From the NCBI GenBank assembly GCA_039105265.1, contig JAPFFF010000005.1:7727501-7791500 (forward strand): 64,000 nt of DNA, read 5' to 3'. This DNA comes from Tritrichomonas musculus (taxonomy: Eukaryota; Parabasalia; Tritrichomonadida; Tritrichomonadidae). A program made the position numbers and the translations under genes. The notes under the pieces were generated by a model. The model saw only the letters and a program-made list of their open reading frames with translations. It made no database searches and had not been told where the DNA came from. Shown here one piece after another: positions 10,666 through 20,157 of the stretch (position 1 is its first letter; each line of letters begins with the position of its first letter).

Positions 10666-12342
10666 ATGCTTTTAAAGAAATTGTTCTCTAGAAAAAATGG
10701 CAAAGATGAAGAAGAGTTACTAAAACTTACAACAGCATTTGCCAACAATCCAGATGAAGGAATTGAGCAAGCAAAAAAATATCTAATGTCACCAAATTTT
10801 GCAAATTTTGATGAATTTATGGAAGATATCATAAAAACGCAGAAATCAAACTGTTGTGTTTTTTCATGGACTAAAACTACGCTTTCTGCACGTTGTCTTG
10901 ACTGCCAAAAACAAGATAATAGCTGTATTTGCATCCCTTGTTATCTTGCTGGAAAACATGATCAGCACCATTCCTATTTATTAGGAGGTTTTGGTAGTGG
11001 AAATTGTGATTGTGGTGATCCGAGTTTTTGGAAACCAGAAGGAAACTGCCCACATCATCCAGGTCCAGATCCAAATCCCGAAAATTCGCAAATGACACCA
11101 GAAAATCGAGACAAATTTACTAATGTATTTCATTCTGCTTACAGTTCGGCACTCATAACCGAAAACGACGCCTTTATAGTTCAGATATTGGATTGGATTA
11201 CAAGTTTTATTTCTTTTGGTGATGGCTTACGTCGTTGTGTTTCAATTGCAGTAACAAAAGATACAGATAATCATTTTATAACTAAACTACCCAAATTAAA
11301 CAAAGAGCCACTTAATAGCCTATTAAATTTATTCGGCAAGTTAACCTCAGATCATTATTTCAGCCAAAAAATGGGGCAATTTACCTTTAAAAATTATTTA
11401 CCAATGCGTGATTCAATCAGAAAACAACTTATGGAAGAGAAATTTGATAAAAAATCATTACCATATCGTCCGACCAAAAAGTTTCTCAAATTTTCATTCC
11501 ACTTTTTCAATGAAAGATCATTAATGTATGCGATTAAAGAAGATCGTTTTGACTGGGTTTCGTTTATGCTGAAATGCATCAATTTTCCACTAGAGACAAT
11601 CAAGAAAGCAAAGCTTGATTTCACCAAAATCAATGACGGCCAAATAATCTCTCAATTATGGTACATGTATAAATTTCTTGAAGTATTGGTTAAAAAAGAC
11701 GATCAGCACAACAACATTCAAAAATTCATCGATAAATATTGCTCACTTATATCTGGCTATGAGGCACTTTTTTACTTCACATTTCCTACAAAACCTGAAG
11801 ATGAATCAGAGAGATCATTTTCTGTTTTATTTTTGTACATTTATATCTATCAAATTAACTGCCTTTTCAGCGCAATGAACGAAGAAGTCTCTCCGAATAA
11901 CAGAACATTTTCACTAGATGCAATTTTTTCAATGCTATTGAAATTTCTGAACTCTCAGAATAATTTGAGAGCCGATTCAATTTATAGTGAAAATGCTGTA
12001 CCCATTTCATCTTTCTTGCCGCTTCACCACCTTTTCTATTGTCTTCTATCGTCCTATAAAAATCCAAAGGAAATTTTGAATGGTTTATGTCAAAAGAAAA
12101 AAATTCCATTACAAAAATTCTGTTGTTTATCGTCCATATATCCATTAAGATTTTTGACAGCCATTTATGTTCCAGAGCGATTTAACATGCTTAATTCAGC
12201 ATCAAGAAGAACAATCACTTATTGTCTTGATTTTCCAAATGAGACGTTCAACATATTCTTTGGCCATGTCCAAACGATGCTCAGCATTGCACCTGACAAA
12301 GAAGAGTTTTTATCAATAATTACAGGAACGTTTGGCTTTTGA
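10666..12342 (+). CDS. UBR-type N-recognin E3 ubiquitin ligase, N-terminal part
   Basis: This holds the UBR box (about residues 62-133 from the ATG at 10666): a chain of Cys and His including NCCVF, RCLDC, CICIPCY, HDQHH and GNCDCGDPSFW, ending in GNCPHH. That is the zinc-binding fold which reads destabilising N-terminal residues in UBR1-family ligases of the N-degron pathway. The remainder is helical and lacks recognisable motifs, as in this family. The open frame extends upstream to 10597, but that would need translation through a 12-C run and a Pro-rich stretch, so the ATG at 10666 is preferred. It ends at a TGA (12340-12342) that overlaps the next open frame, which carries the rest of the same family architecture. 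UBR1 proteins are normally one chain of about 1800-2000 residues; the two frames together give about 1330. Confidence 0.85.
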   Translation: MLLKKLFSRKNGKDEEELLKLTTAFANNPDEGIEQAKKYLMSPNFANFDEFMEDIIKTQKSNCCVFSWTKTTLSARCLDCQKQDNSCICIPCYLAGKHDQHHSYLLGGFGSGNCDCGDPSFWKPEGNCPHHPGPDPNPENSQMTPENRDKFTNVFHSAYSSALITENDAFIVQILDWITSFISFGDGLRRCVSIAVTKDTDNHFITKLPKLNKEPLNSLLNLFGKLTSDHYFSQKMGQFTFKNYLPMRDSIRKQLMEEKFDKKSLPYRPTKKFLKFSFHFFNERSLMYAIKEDRFDWVSFMLKCINFPLETIKKAKLDFTKINDGQIISQLWYMYKFLEVLVKKDDQHNNIQKFIDKYCSLISGYEALFYFTFPTKPEDESERSFSVLFLYIYIYQINCLFSAMNEEVSPNNRTFSLDAIFSMLLKFLNSQNNLRADSIYSENAVPISSFLPLHHLFYCLLSSYKNPKEILNGLCQKKKIPLQKFCCLSSIYPLRFLTAIYVPERFNMLNSASRRTITYCLDFPNETFNIFFGHVQTMLSIAPDKEEFLSIITGTFGF

Positions 12343-14650
12343 AGGACTAGATGAACGAAGCTTAGTTATGCTACTCATGGCCTATTCAAAGCAAGAAGAG
12401 ATGCATGATTGGAGTGTTCTAAATGCCTGTATTTTTATTATATCACTTGTTACAGACGTTTCCATTAGTAGCTTCAACAAAGTGCTTTTCAAACGACTTC
12501 GTGCAATCGAACTCATGACGATCTCGAAGCCTACATCAAGAGACATCGAAAAATGGGTGGATGACAAGCTAAGTAATCCAATTTTTGGTGACGATTTGCA
12601 GTCTTTTGCAGAGCGAGTGAGCACTAGCAATGGAAGTTTCTTCAGACTAAAAGATGAACAAAATGAATTCACGCCATTTTTCCCTATAATATCTCGAATG
12701 AACAGAATGAAAATATTAATGAAGTACACAGATAAGCTTGTCCCAATTCCTAATAGCGTTATCCCTGCAATGGCTCCTGTACTCAATACGGCGACATTCA
12801 TTGCTTCAATGTTCTTGTGCTTGGTGAGCAAAAATACTACATTCAACCAAGTTGGTCTTGCTATGTTTGTGCTAGCTATAAGAAACGGTCGTAAGTATAG
12901 ATTCTGGCAGTCATATGATAATGAGAAGACGACCGAATTCGATTCGATTGAGAAATTGATTCAAGAATTGAGAAATAGGCTGGATGAGGAGGACTTTAAT
13001 CCTTTTCTGTTCAAGATGGGACTGAAAGGAAATGACTGTCAGATGTCTATTATTGAAGTTGTTCAATCTATGAAGAAAGTCGGATTCGAAGCATTCGAGA
13101 AAACCGATTTGCCCGACTTTTTGAGACCCAAAATGGACGAGGATGAAGACCAAATTCAGAAGAAAAAGAAAGAGCGTGCAGCTAACCTCAAGCAAGCTTT
13201 ATTGAAGGAGTTCCAGAACAAACGAAGCCAGTTTACAATGGGCGGTCCGTCATCAACAGCAAAAGGAGGAATGAATTCGGATTCCGATGACAACGAAGAA
13301 AACAACGATGCAGATTACGATGACGACGATGATGGAGAAGCGATGGATCATTCGCACAGGAATGGAAAAGAAGATGACGTTGCATCATCTGAAATCATGT
13401 GCAACATTTGTCAGACAAAAGTGGAAGATGACATCCTTGGCTTCCCTTGCATGTCACTTCCATGCATCTTCCCTTCTCTCATAAACAGCAAGCTCCACAA
13501 TCTTGGCATCGAACTCGACAATATGGAGTGTGTCTTCTCGATGTCAATCTGCCTGCACCACGTCCACAGGAAGTGCTGTTCCAGCCTCAATAAAAACGAC
13601 GATGGCGACTACCACTGCATGATTGACAGAGGAATAAGGAACTGCCTCCTTCCGCTTTTCCCCGATTCGGACGACCTAACAACTGAAACATCAGAAGCTC
13701 TCACTGAAGCTGTTGAGTCGTTCATGAAAGAAGCATTCGTAGGCCAAGTTAAAGAAGGCAATCAAAGCCTCCCAATCAAGTCTTATGCAGGAGCCGTTTT
13801 GACAATCGAAGTGAGGCACAGAAGCCGACCTGAATGCCTCGATAATCCAGCAGTTCCAGCTCTCTTAAGCAACATGCTTCGCACCTTCTACAAAGCTTTG
13901 CACGGCAAGATTTCTTCAGCAGCAACAGAAGAAGAAAAAGATCCTTTGGTGAAGCTTGTTTTCATGATGATTTGCTCGAATTCTCCAAGAAACGAATTTA
14001 AAGAATTTGTGAAGCAAATTGCGGTTTCTCTCAAAGATGACGATTATCTATACGAGTTTTTGAGAAGAGCTGCAATTATTGAAGATTTCGCCTTGATAGG
14101 TCAAAAAGAAAAAGAGTCAGAAAATGGTCCGAAGTTCATCGATTGGGATGAAATTCTATCGTTTGATCATTTGATTGAGCGATACGAAATTGAAGGAAGG
14201 CAAGTTGATGATTCAATAGAACTCCCACTTTTTGAAACAATTCCACTTGCCGACCGTTTCGTTAGCCTCTACCAGCCTCCCTACAACTTGGACATATTCG
14301 ATATTTCAGAAAGCAAGTTCGTTGACCTTCTCACTGGAAAAGTCGTTTTCTTCTCCAAAGAAGAACTCGAAATACCAGGAAAACCAGAAATTCCGCACGT
14401 GACAACCTACGTGTCAGAGAAATATCGAGGCGGACTTGCAATGTTCCTTGGTCTGACTGGTCCAAACGCTTCTGACATCATCATCAGCTGCCCTTCAATC
14501 GACAGAATATTCAACCAGGACGGATTTTACGTTGACCAGTTTGGTGACATTGACCGTGGATTCAAAAGAGGCGCAATACTTTCCCTATCTAATGATCGCC
14601 TGGAAAATGCACTTGACAAGCTTCTTTCCGGTGATGTAATTTTATATTAA
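12320..14650 (+). CDS. UBR-type E3 ubiquitin ligase, C-terminal part with RING and C-terminal cap
   Basis: The frame opens after a stop at 12317-12319 and has no convincing ATG until well inside, so it looks like the continuation of the UBR-box frame. A basic helix (KKKKERAANLKQALLKEFQ, about 13163-13212) precedes an acidic, His-containing linker (13276-13380). The RING-like domain follows: IMCNIC near 13397, SMSICLHHVHRKCC near 13540-13580 and YHCMIDRG near 13612, leading into NCLLPLFPD, which matches the UBR-family NxLLPL hallmark. The end has the family's C-terminal cap signature (RGGLAMFLG, then FYVDQFGDIDRGFKRGAI). It transfers ubiquitin to N-degron substrates in cytosol or nucleus. The GC content of the 3' half is visibly higher than in the 5' half. 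Confidence 0.85.
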   Translation, partial: LQERLAFEGLDERSLVMLLMAYSKQEEMHDWSVLNACIFIISLVTDVSISSFNKVLFKRLRAIELMTISKPTSRDIEKWVDDKLSNPIFGDDLQSFAERVSTSNGSFFRLKDEQNEFTPFFPIISRMNRMKILMKYTDKLVPIPNSVIPAMAPVLNTATFIASMFLCLVSKNTTFNQVGLAMFVLAIRNGRKYRFWQSYDNEKTTEFDSIEKLIQELRNRLDEEDFNPFLFKMGLKGNDCQMSIIEVVQSMKKVGFEAFEKTDLPDFLRPKMDEDEDQIQKKKKERAANLKQALLKEFQNKRSQFTMGGPSSTAKGGMNSDSDDNEENNDADYDDDDDGEAMDHSHRNGKEDDVASSEIMCNICQTKVEDDILGFPCMSLPCIFPSLINSKLHNLGIELDNMECVFSMSICLHHVHRKCCSSLNKNDDGDYHCMIDRGIRNCLLPLFPDSDDLTTETSEALTEAVESFMKEAFVGQVKEGNQSLPIKSYAGAVLTIEVRHRSRPECLDNPAVPALLSNMLRTFYKALHGKISSAATEEEKDPLVKLVFMMICSNSPRNEFKEFVKQIAVSLKDDDYLYEFLRRAAIIEDFALIGQKEKESENGPKFIDWDEILSFDHLIERYEIEGRQVDDSIELPLFETIPLADRFVSLYQPPYNLDIFDISESKFVDLLTGKVVFFSKEELEIPGKPEIPHVTTYVSEKYRGGLAMFLGLTGPNASDIIISCPSIDRIFNQDGFYVDQFGDIDRGFKRGAILSLSNDRLENALDKLLSGDVILY

Positions 14651-15151
14651 AAAACAAAAAACGGTTTATTAGATATATTTAATTTTGAAAGCATAAGTTT
14701 TTCATAAAACAAAATATCTAAAGAATATGAAATAAAATTATATAAAAATTTTTAATATAATTTGTGTTTTTTTTTATAGAAGAAGCGAGAACTTCTTTAA
14801 GATAAACAAATTCTTTCATATCAATATGGGGAAATGCTGATCTAAAATATTCAAGCTTCTAAGAAATACCTATTTTTTCGATATCCGGTATTTTTTGTAG
14901 CAGTAAGCATCCCTGTAGCAAATTTTCTAAAATTTTTAATTATTATAGAATATTTTGCAAAAAAAATTAAAAGTTGGTCAAACAATTAATATATTAATAT
15001 AAGTTTGATTTGTATATTTTGTTTAAATCAAGTTAATACAAATGAAAGCTTTTAACTTAATAAAATAATTTTATGGAAAAAAATTTTTACAAATTAAATT
15101 AAAATAAATGCATGGTTTATCAAAAAACAAGGAATATAATAAAAAAGAAAA
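14651..15151. other. Intergenic between converging genes
   Basis: AT-rich 3' flanks of the UBR gene (+) and the thioredoxin-like gene (-). No gene, RNA or notable repeat is seen. Confidence 0.6.
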
Positions 15152-15541
15152 TTAATAAGAATAATTTTTTCGGATATTTTCTATTTTTTTCTGGACATTA
15201 TTAGCATTACTCCCAATTGCTTGGTCAACTTCTTGAAAATTGTTTTCTCCATCTGAAATAATGAATTTTAAATGCGGAACTGATGAAATTGGATAGTGAG
15301 ATATTAATTCATAATTTTCTTCCATATTAATTGATAAAAATGTAACATCTGGATTCATAGCTGCAACATTCTTAAGTCTTCTAGCAAATCTTTCGCATAA
15401 AGGATCCCATTTTTCGTTAAATTCGATGACTTTAATTCCTTTATTTACGGAGATTATATGCTTGAGGTCATTTAAATTTCCATTAAAATCATGGAAATTT
15501 GAAATGGATAATGTTTCTGGTAGATTTTTGGTGGAAAACAT
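15152..15541 (-). CDS. Thioredoxin-fold protein with atypical active site
   Basis: 129 residues, close to the 105-130 typical of a single thioredoxin domain. Seen in the sequence: a beta strand KVIEFNEKW, the active-site region W45-D-P-L-C49 in the place of WCGPC, then ERFARRL, as in the thioredoxin helix 2. A second strand reads DVTFLSINMEEN, and the conserved cis-Pro lies in SSVPHLKF (Pro89). The first, nucleophilic Cys of CxxC is replaced by Asp and only the second Cys is kept, so classical disulfide reductase activity is unlikely. A chaperone, monothiol or scaffold role is possible (inference). No signal peptide or retention signal is visible. An open frame on the other strand (15426-15647) is a shadow. 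Confidence 0.7.
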   Translation of the reverse strand: MFSTKNLPETLSISNFHDFNGNLNDLKHIISVNKGIKVIEFNEKWDPLCERFARRLKNVAAMNPDVTFLSINMEENYELISHYPISSVPHLKFIISDGENNFQEVDQAIGSNANNVQKKIENIRKNYSY

Positions 15542-18130
15542 AAAACTGAATGAAGTTAAAAATTTTATTGTTTGGAAAATATCGTATTATCAAAGATTGA
15601 CCAAAAATGTTTTTAAAAACTGGAGAAAAATTGAAAAGAAATCGTAAAATTACGATGGGCAAAACTTTTTGACTAAAAAGAGGATTAAATTCAAAAAGTT
15701 TTATGGTGTCTCAAATTATTATATAAAGGTAATAAGTAAATATCTTGGTTTAAAAATAAATATTCTAAGAATTTTTCTTATATTTAAATATTTTTTTAAA
15801 CAAAGATAAAACAATAATTTTGTTTTTTAATAGTTTTAAAAATAAAAATATTATATTCACAAGCTTCATATATATGGAATCCAGATAATTAAAATAGGAA
15901 TAATTATTATATATTTTTAAATTAGTGACTACTTTGTTAAATAAATTATTGTTTTGAGAAAAATTAGCTCTATTAATCATTAGACTTGGCCAAAGTCAGT
16001 CATACTAGCATTCAAAATTGTTCATAGTATTTAGATTATTATATTTTTTACATTCAAAAAGTTCACAAGTCCAAATCATTGATTGAGTTCTATTGATTCA
16101 AAAATTTTTCAATTTATTTTATCAAGCAATGAGTTAACATATAGAGAACAATTAAATATTTGTTTAAATTGGTCATTTCAATAATTTATAAAAAGTTTTT
16201 CCTTCTTTAGGATGAAATTAAGAGTAAAAATTTCTTTTTCCACAATGATTATATCAGATCATTTGTTGATTTATTTCGAAAAAAAGATTTCAAAAGGAAA
16301 TTTTATTACAATCTACCAAAATACTAAAAAGTTAATTTAATTTTTTAAAAAATACCTATAAACTTAAAAAATAAGATTTCTTTGTTTTTTATCTAATTAT
16401 TTATATGAATTGTATTAAAAAACTGTTCATTTTGAAAAATATAATAAAAAATATATATGTGAAATTATTTATCGCTGAATTTCTTTATTAAACAAATAAA
16501 TTTATTTATAAATGATTAGAAAAGTGTTCATCTCAAAAAAAAAAAAAAAAGATTCATAGATTTGGTTTTACTATAAAACCAATATTTTCAAAAACAACCA
16601 TCTTTGCCGAGAATCTTTTTGATAATTAGCTAAAAATGTTATGTGCTATGACAGTATAAAAAAAGCCAGAAATTTCTGGTAAAAAAATATGATTGGTTTT
16701 AATAATTTTTTAAAAAATTAAGTATGATGCTTACAGTAAATTGCTATCAGCAAAATTTGAGTTTAAAAGAAAATTTGGTTTAAAGATTATAAGATATTCT
16801 TCTTCTTCAAAATGAATATTGGTTATGTATTTGTTCTCAACTAATTTTTAAAGTTCTTTCCATCATTTATGTACTCTTCAATTAATTGCATTTTTCCGAT
16901 CCAAACTTTATTACCTTTAATGTTTTTCTTCCCTTAAATGTAGGCTTTGAATCCTAGTATCATCATAATGCTGCCAGTCATTATTCCTTAAGGCTATGTA
17001 CTAATTAACAGCAAACAATGGAAATGATGTGAAAAAATTAGGCGCTCCTCGACACTCAAATTTCATACAATTTGTTTATTATATGAAATAAATTGGCGCG
17101 CATAAAGATATTCAAAAATATTTTGTAAATTTTTCAATTTTATATTTTGGAAAATGAAATTTATCTCGTTTTTTCCAATATCAATTCAATAAATTTTTAA
17201 AAATACGAAAAAGGAAAATTATTGAGAAATGGGACCTTTAGTATATAAAATCAATTTTATTTAAATATTTCAAATAATTGATATAAATTATTAGGTTTGG
17301 CACTTTTTTTAACTCAGATAATCGATATTAAAATTCTATCGATTGGAAATTTTAATTGATGAATTCGATTATCAAGTATGAAATGTGATACAAAAAAAAA
17401 TATTCTTTTGATATCGAATCTTGATTAATCGAAAATAATACCTGAAAAAACCATTAAAAATAGTATTTAAATTGCATATAATCAATATATTCCAACTTAT
17501 TATGTGAAGTAATCAGTTAAAAAAGTTTATAATTTTTGATACTTTAGAAAATTTTCAATATTGATAATCGAACTTTTATTTTAATTCATTATTGATATCA
17601 GAGATTAAATTTTTGATTTGATATTGATATCGGAAAAATGGATCAATTATCGATATCGAAAATCGAGACTTAACAAGCCTAGCCAATAGTAAATACAATT
17701 TTGAGCAAAGATTGTGCATCAGCAACTATAAAATTGTAAATAATGTAAACTCTAATATTTAATATTAAGATTTTTTTCAATTTTGAGAATATTTTTTGTG
17801 GCTTTTATCAAAAGTACAAATCATTAGTAATATAAGTATACTAAAAATATCAAATATCACTAAAGATTTTTACTGCTGAGAGCCATTTGTGAGAACTGTG
17901 GCCATCAACAATGGTATACGATATTTTGATAAAAAACCTGTTACATTATTAGATCAAGAACATAAACAAAGGAGTCCAGTTATTAGTCAACAATATAAAA
18001 ACATTTCTTATCAAAATCTTAGCAAATCATTTTAACTGATGAATCCAACAATTGTTAACTGTGTACATCTATCTGGAATCCTGATTTAAGGTGGTAGCAA
18101 TTCTCCAGAATCATTTATCAATAAAGAAAA
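15542..18130. other. Gene-free AT-rich stretch
   Basis: About 2.6 kb with homopolymer runs and stops in every frame. The only structured part is 17283-17690, annotated separately. Confidence 0.55.
17283..17690. repeat. Possible MITE-like element rich in ATCGAT/GATATC words
   Basis: The left side reads TAGGTTTGGC followed by ATAATCGATATT; the right side, read on the minus strand, gives TAGGCTTG followed by CGATTTTCGATATCGAT. Both flanks thus carry similar, imperfect inverted words around a core with many ATCGAT, GATATC and AATCGA repeats. No open frame is present. The match is weak and the ends are approximate. Confidence 0.3.
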
Positions 18131-18170
18131 ATAAATAAATAAATAAATAAATAAAAAATAAATAAAAAAT
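18131..18170. repeat. (AAAT)n microsatellite
   Basis: Simple repeat of AAAT/AAATAA units just before the virus-like block. Confidence 0.8.
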
Positions 18171-18190
18171 TAAAAAATATTTTTCACAAA

Positions 18191-18278
18191 GAAGCCTCTT
18201 TATTGTAAAAGGATTGGGTACCACACCCTAGAAGCCTCTTAATAGCGAAGAACCTTCTTTGTAGCGAAGAAGCCTCTT
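18191..18278. repeat. Three copies of GAAGCCTCTT
   Basis: Exact decamers at 18191-18200, 18231-18240 and 18269-18278, with GCGAAGAA words between. It lies about 270 bases before the older fibre-like relic and could belong to that element's edge; no matching end was found beyond 44894. Confidence 0.55.
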
Positions 18279-18499
18279 TATGTGAAGAGAAATACTACAA
18301 AAATAACAATAAAATAAAGAAGTAAAATTTTACTAAGTAGTTCTTCTATATGAGGTAGTTCAACATTAGTTTGAACACCTACATCCCAAAGGTCTTCAGT
18401 TTGAACACCTATCTCTTTATATTCAAATGGAATAAAATGACACTCTGTCACTATATACATTTCTTCTTCTTCTTGATGTTCCTTATAGTTTTATAAACC

Positions 18500-19290
18500 A
18501 TCTATCATCACAGAAGAAACAATAGGAGAGGATGAATATTATAAGATGGTATATGAAGTACATGATAACTATGAAATACCTGATAAGTTAAACTTTGTCT
18601 TCAAGGAACATTGTTTTGGCAATACATGGAACCTACAATGGAATACTGATAAAAGTCTTGAGAATAAGGGATATTGGTCAGGAAATAATGCGAAAGGTCA
18701 TCTTAATGGGAAAGTCATTAATAAATGGAATATTCGACCTACTAAGAAAGCCAATAGTTGTTATGGTTGTTGGATAAATGTCAAACAAACAGACATACAT
18801 GAAGCAATAATTACTAATGAAGGAAATGGTTTAATGCATTCACTATTAAAGAACTACAAAAATGAATTTATACTAGAAATGAAAGATGGAACTATTAAAG
18901 ATGGTAGTGAATGGAATATGACATGTGCATATGAGAACCACCTAACTGATGGTCTATCAAACTCATTACATCCTGATTATTATGGCACTGTTCTTCTATA
19001 CATATTGATGGATAATACTGAAGGAATTAGAACTGATTTGGTTGAAAAGATATATTTAGATATATTTAGATATGACTTCTACCGCAACAAGGTTATCATT
19101 CAAACCTGATAGGTTCCAGGCACAAAAGAATGGAAATGTATTTGTTGATGTTATACCTGTTCTTGATACTATTGAGACAATTAGTTATGATTGGGGCTTT
19201 TGCTTAGATGTAGGTGAAACCAGAGACATAATATTATATTTGAGGAAGGATTATACAGACCCTATTGATGAGATTAATTGGGATTCATCA
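18500..19290 (+). pseudogene. Older virus-like (Polinton-related) fibre-like gene relic, left part
   Basis: The translated sequence matches the middle of both giant fibre-like proteins of the inserted Polinton: KEHCFGNTWNLQWN here, against KEYCFGNSWELEW and SEYCFGNKWILSW there, followed by the shared DPIDEINWD block at its right edge. It is a separate, diverged copy, interrupted at 19290 by the Polinton; its other part lies beyond 43600. It looks broken: the insertion plus at least one further break. Age: older than the insertion it carries, with clear protein divergence from the inner copies. Confidence 0.8.
19284..19290. repeat. Target-site duplication, left copy (TTCATCA)
   Basis: The same seven bases abut the other end of the element at 43601-43607. 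Polintons normally duplicate 6 bp; the seventh base may be chance, leaving the exact boundary uncertain by one base. Confidence 0.85.
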
Positions 19291-19632
19291 GTAGTTAACG
19301 GTAGGCTCCGGTCCGCTGCGCTCCCCAGAGACCTACCGCCCATCACTTCGCTTCGCTCCGTTCGGGCTACTCTAGGGGCTCCCGCCCCTAGGACCCCGTT
19401 TTTAAAATAGATATATTAATTGTATACCCCTCCTTCCCCCCTATAAATGAAAATTAAAAAATTCAAAAAAACTGAAAATTGAAAAAACTGAAAATTGAAA
19501 AAACTGAAAATCAAAAAATTGAAAAATCAAAAAATTGAAAAATTAAAAATTTCAAAAAAAATCTCTAAAAAAGTAGTATATATAAATGGCGTGATTTCTT
19601 AACGTCCCGTCAAGAAATCCCAACCATTTTTT

Positions 19633-19645
19633 ATCACGACGACAA
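19633..19645 (+). promoter_or_regulatory. ATCACGA-N3-CAA start motif, left TIR gene
   Basis: ATCACGACGACAA directly before the ATG at 19646, preceded by a T run. The same 7-base core at exactly the same distance precedes two other Polinton genes. The TCA core could be a trichomonad Inr (TCA+1); that is inference. Confidence 0.6.
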
Positions 19646-19948
19646 ATGGACGCCCCGAGTGATTTAAAAATGATGACAGAATATAAAGGCTACACTTTAC
19701 GCAACCCCTATTATACATCAAGACAGACGCAACAAATCTATGATGCGCAAAAAAATATTAGGACGTGCGATAGCAAAGGATACGTAATTTTGGAAGTATT
19801 AGATGAAAGGAACAAGTTTAGCGGCTTTAGATATGCAAAATTTAGACGAGCAGCTTTGTTGAAATATAGTGGTGATTACGATTTGTTGAAGGAAAAGGAC
19901 GCCCCAAGATATCGATTATTTGATGAGCACCATCAAATATTTAAATGA
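19646..19948 (+). CDS. Polinton TIR-borne 100-residue protein, left copy
   Basis: I do not recognise this protein. It is small and basic, with an N-terminal Tyr-rich part (YKGYTLRNPYYTSRQTQQIYD) and a central GYVILEVLDE strand. It lies wholly within the TIR, so it is present twice with identical residues. Being kept open in both copies and having a good start motif suggest it is expressed, perhaps early; a role at the ends of the element (end binding, priming) is only a guess. Confidence 0.6.
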   Translation: MDAPSDLKMMTEYKGYTLRNPYYTSRQTQQIYDAQKNIRTCDSKGYVILEVLDERNKFSGFRYAKFRRAALLKYSGDYDLLKEKDAPRYRLFDEHHQIFK

Positions 19949-20157
19949 ATCTAACCATTTTTTTGTCAAGAAATCCCAACCATTTTTTGTTAAGATATCC
20001 CTTCGAATCAAGAAGTTGTTTTATAATGATTGAAATGTACCCGACGCTCAATCCAGCTGAAGAACAAACACCAATCCCTATGGAGCACGCTTACTTTATA
20101 GTAATGAATGTATTTCATTCTTGGTGTTATCTTCAGCTAAGATACCATTTGATGTAA
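19945..20157 (+). other. Left-TIR stub sharing the start of the right-end gene
   Basis: The first ~50 residues match the beginning of the 380-residue gene at the right end, because the TIR covers that part. Beyond 20092 the sequence is unrelated. Probably a by-product of the inverted repeat and not a gene. Confidence 0.6.

Larger units (their letters stand above)
19291..20092 (+). repeat. Left terminal inverted repeat of the Polinton
   Basis: About 802 bases, matching the reverse complement of 42814-43600 to the word TGGAGCACGCTT. The outer 110 bases are GC-rich and fold: CGGTAGG 19299-19305 pairs with CCTACCG 19332-19338, and CTAGGGG 19372-19378 pairs with CCCCTAG 19385-19391 over a six-base loop. 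Next comes an A-rich tandem repeat of ACTGAAAATTGAA words (19450-19560), then a complete 100-residue gene and the first codons of the right-end gene. Confidence 0.95.

Noticed and set aside
12260-12345. Trichomonad-type intron joining the two UBR frames
   Set aside because: No GTATGT-like donor with ACTAAC-type branch and ACAG acceptor of suitable length was found; the ACAG at 12322-12325 has only weak donors, and those with a fitting frame have poor consensus.
18278-18460. Minus-strand 60-residue frame with a GVQT repeat
   Set aside because: Short, ends in a hydrophobic low-complexity tail, and overlaps the edge of the virus-like relic; nothing else supports it.
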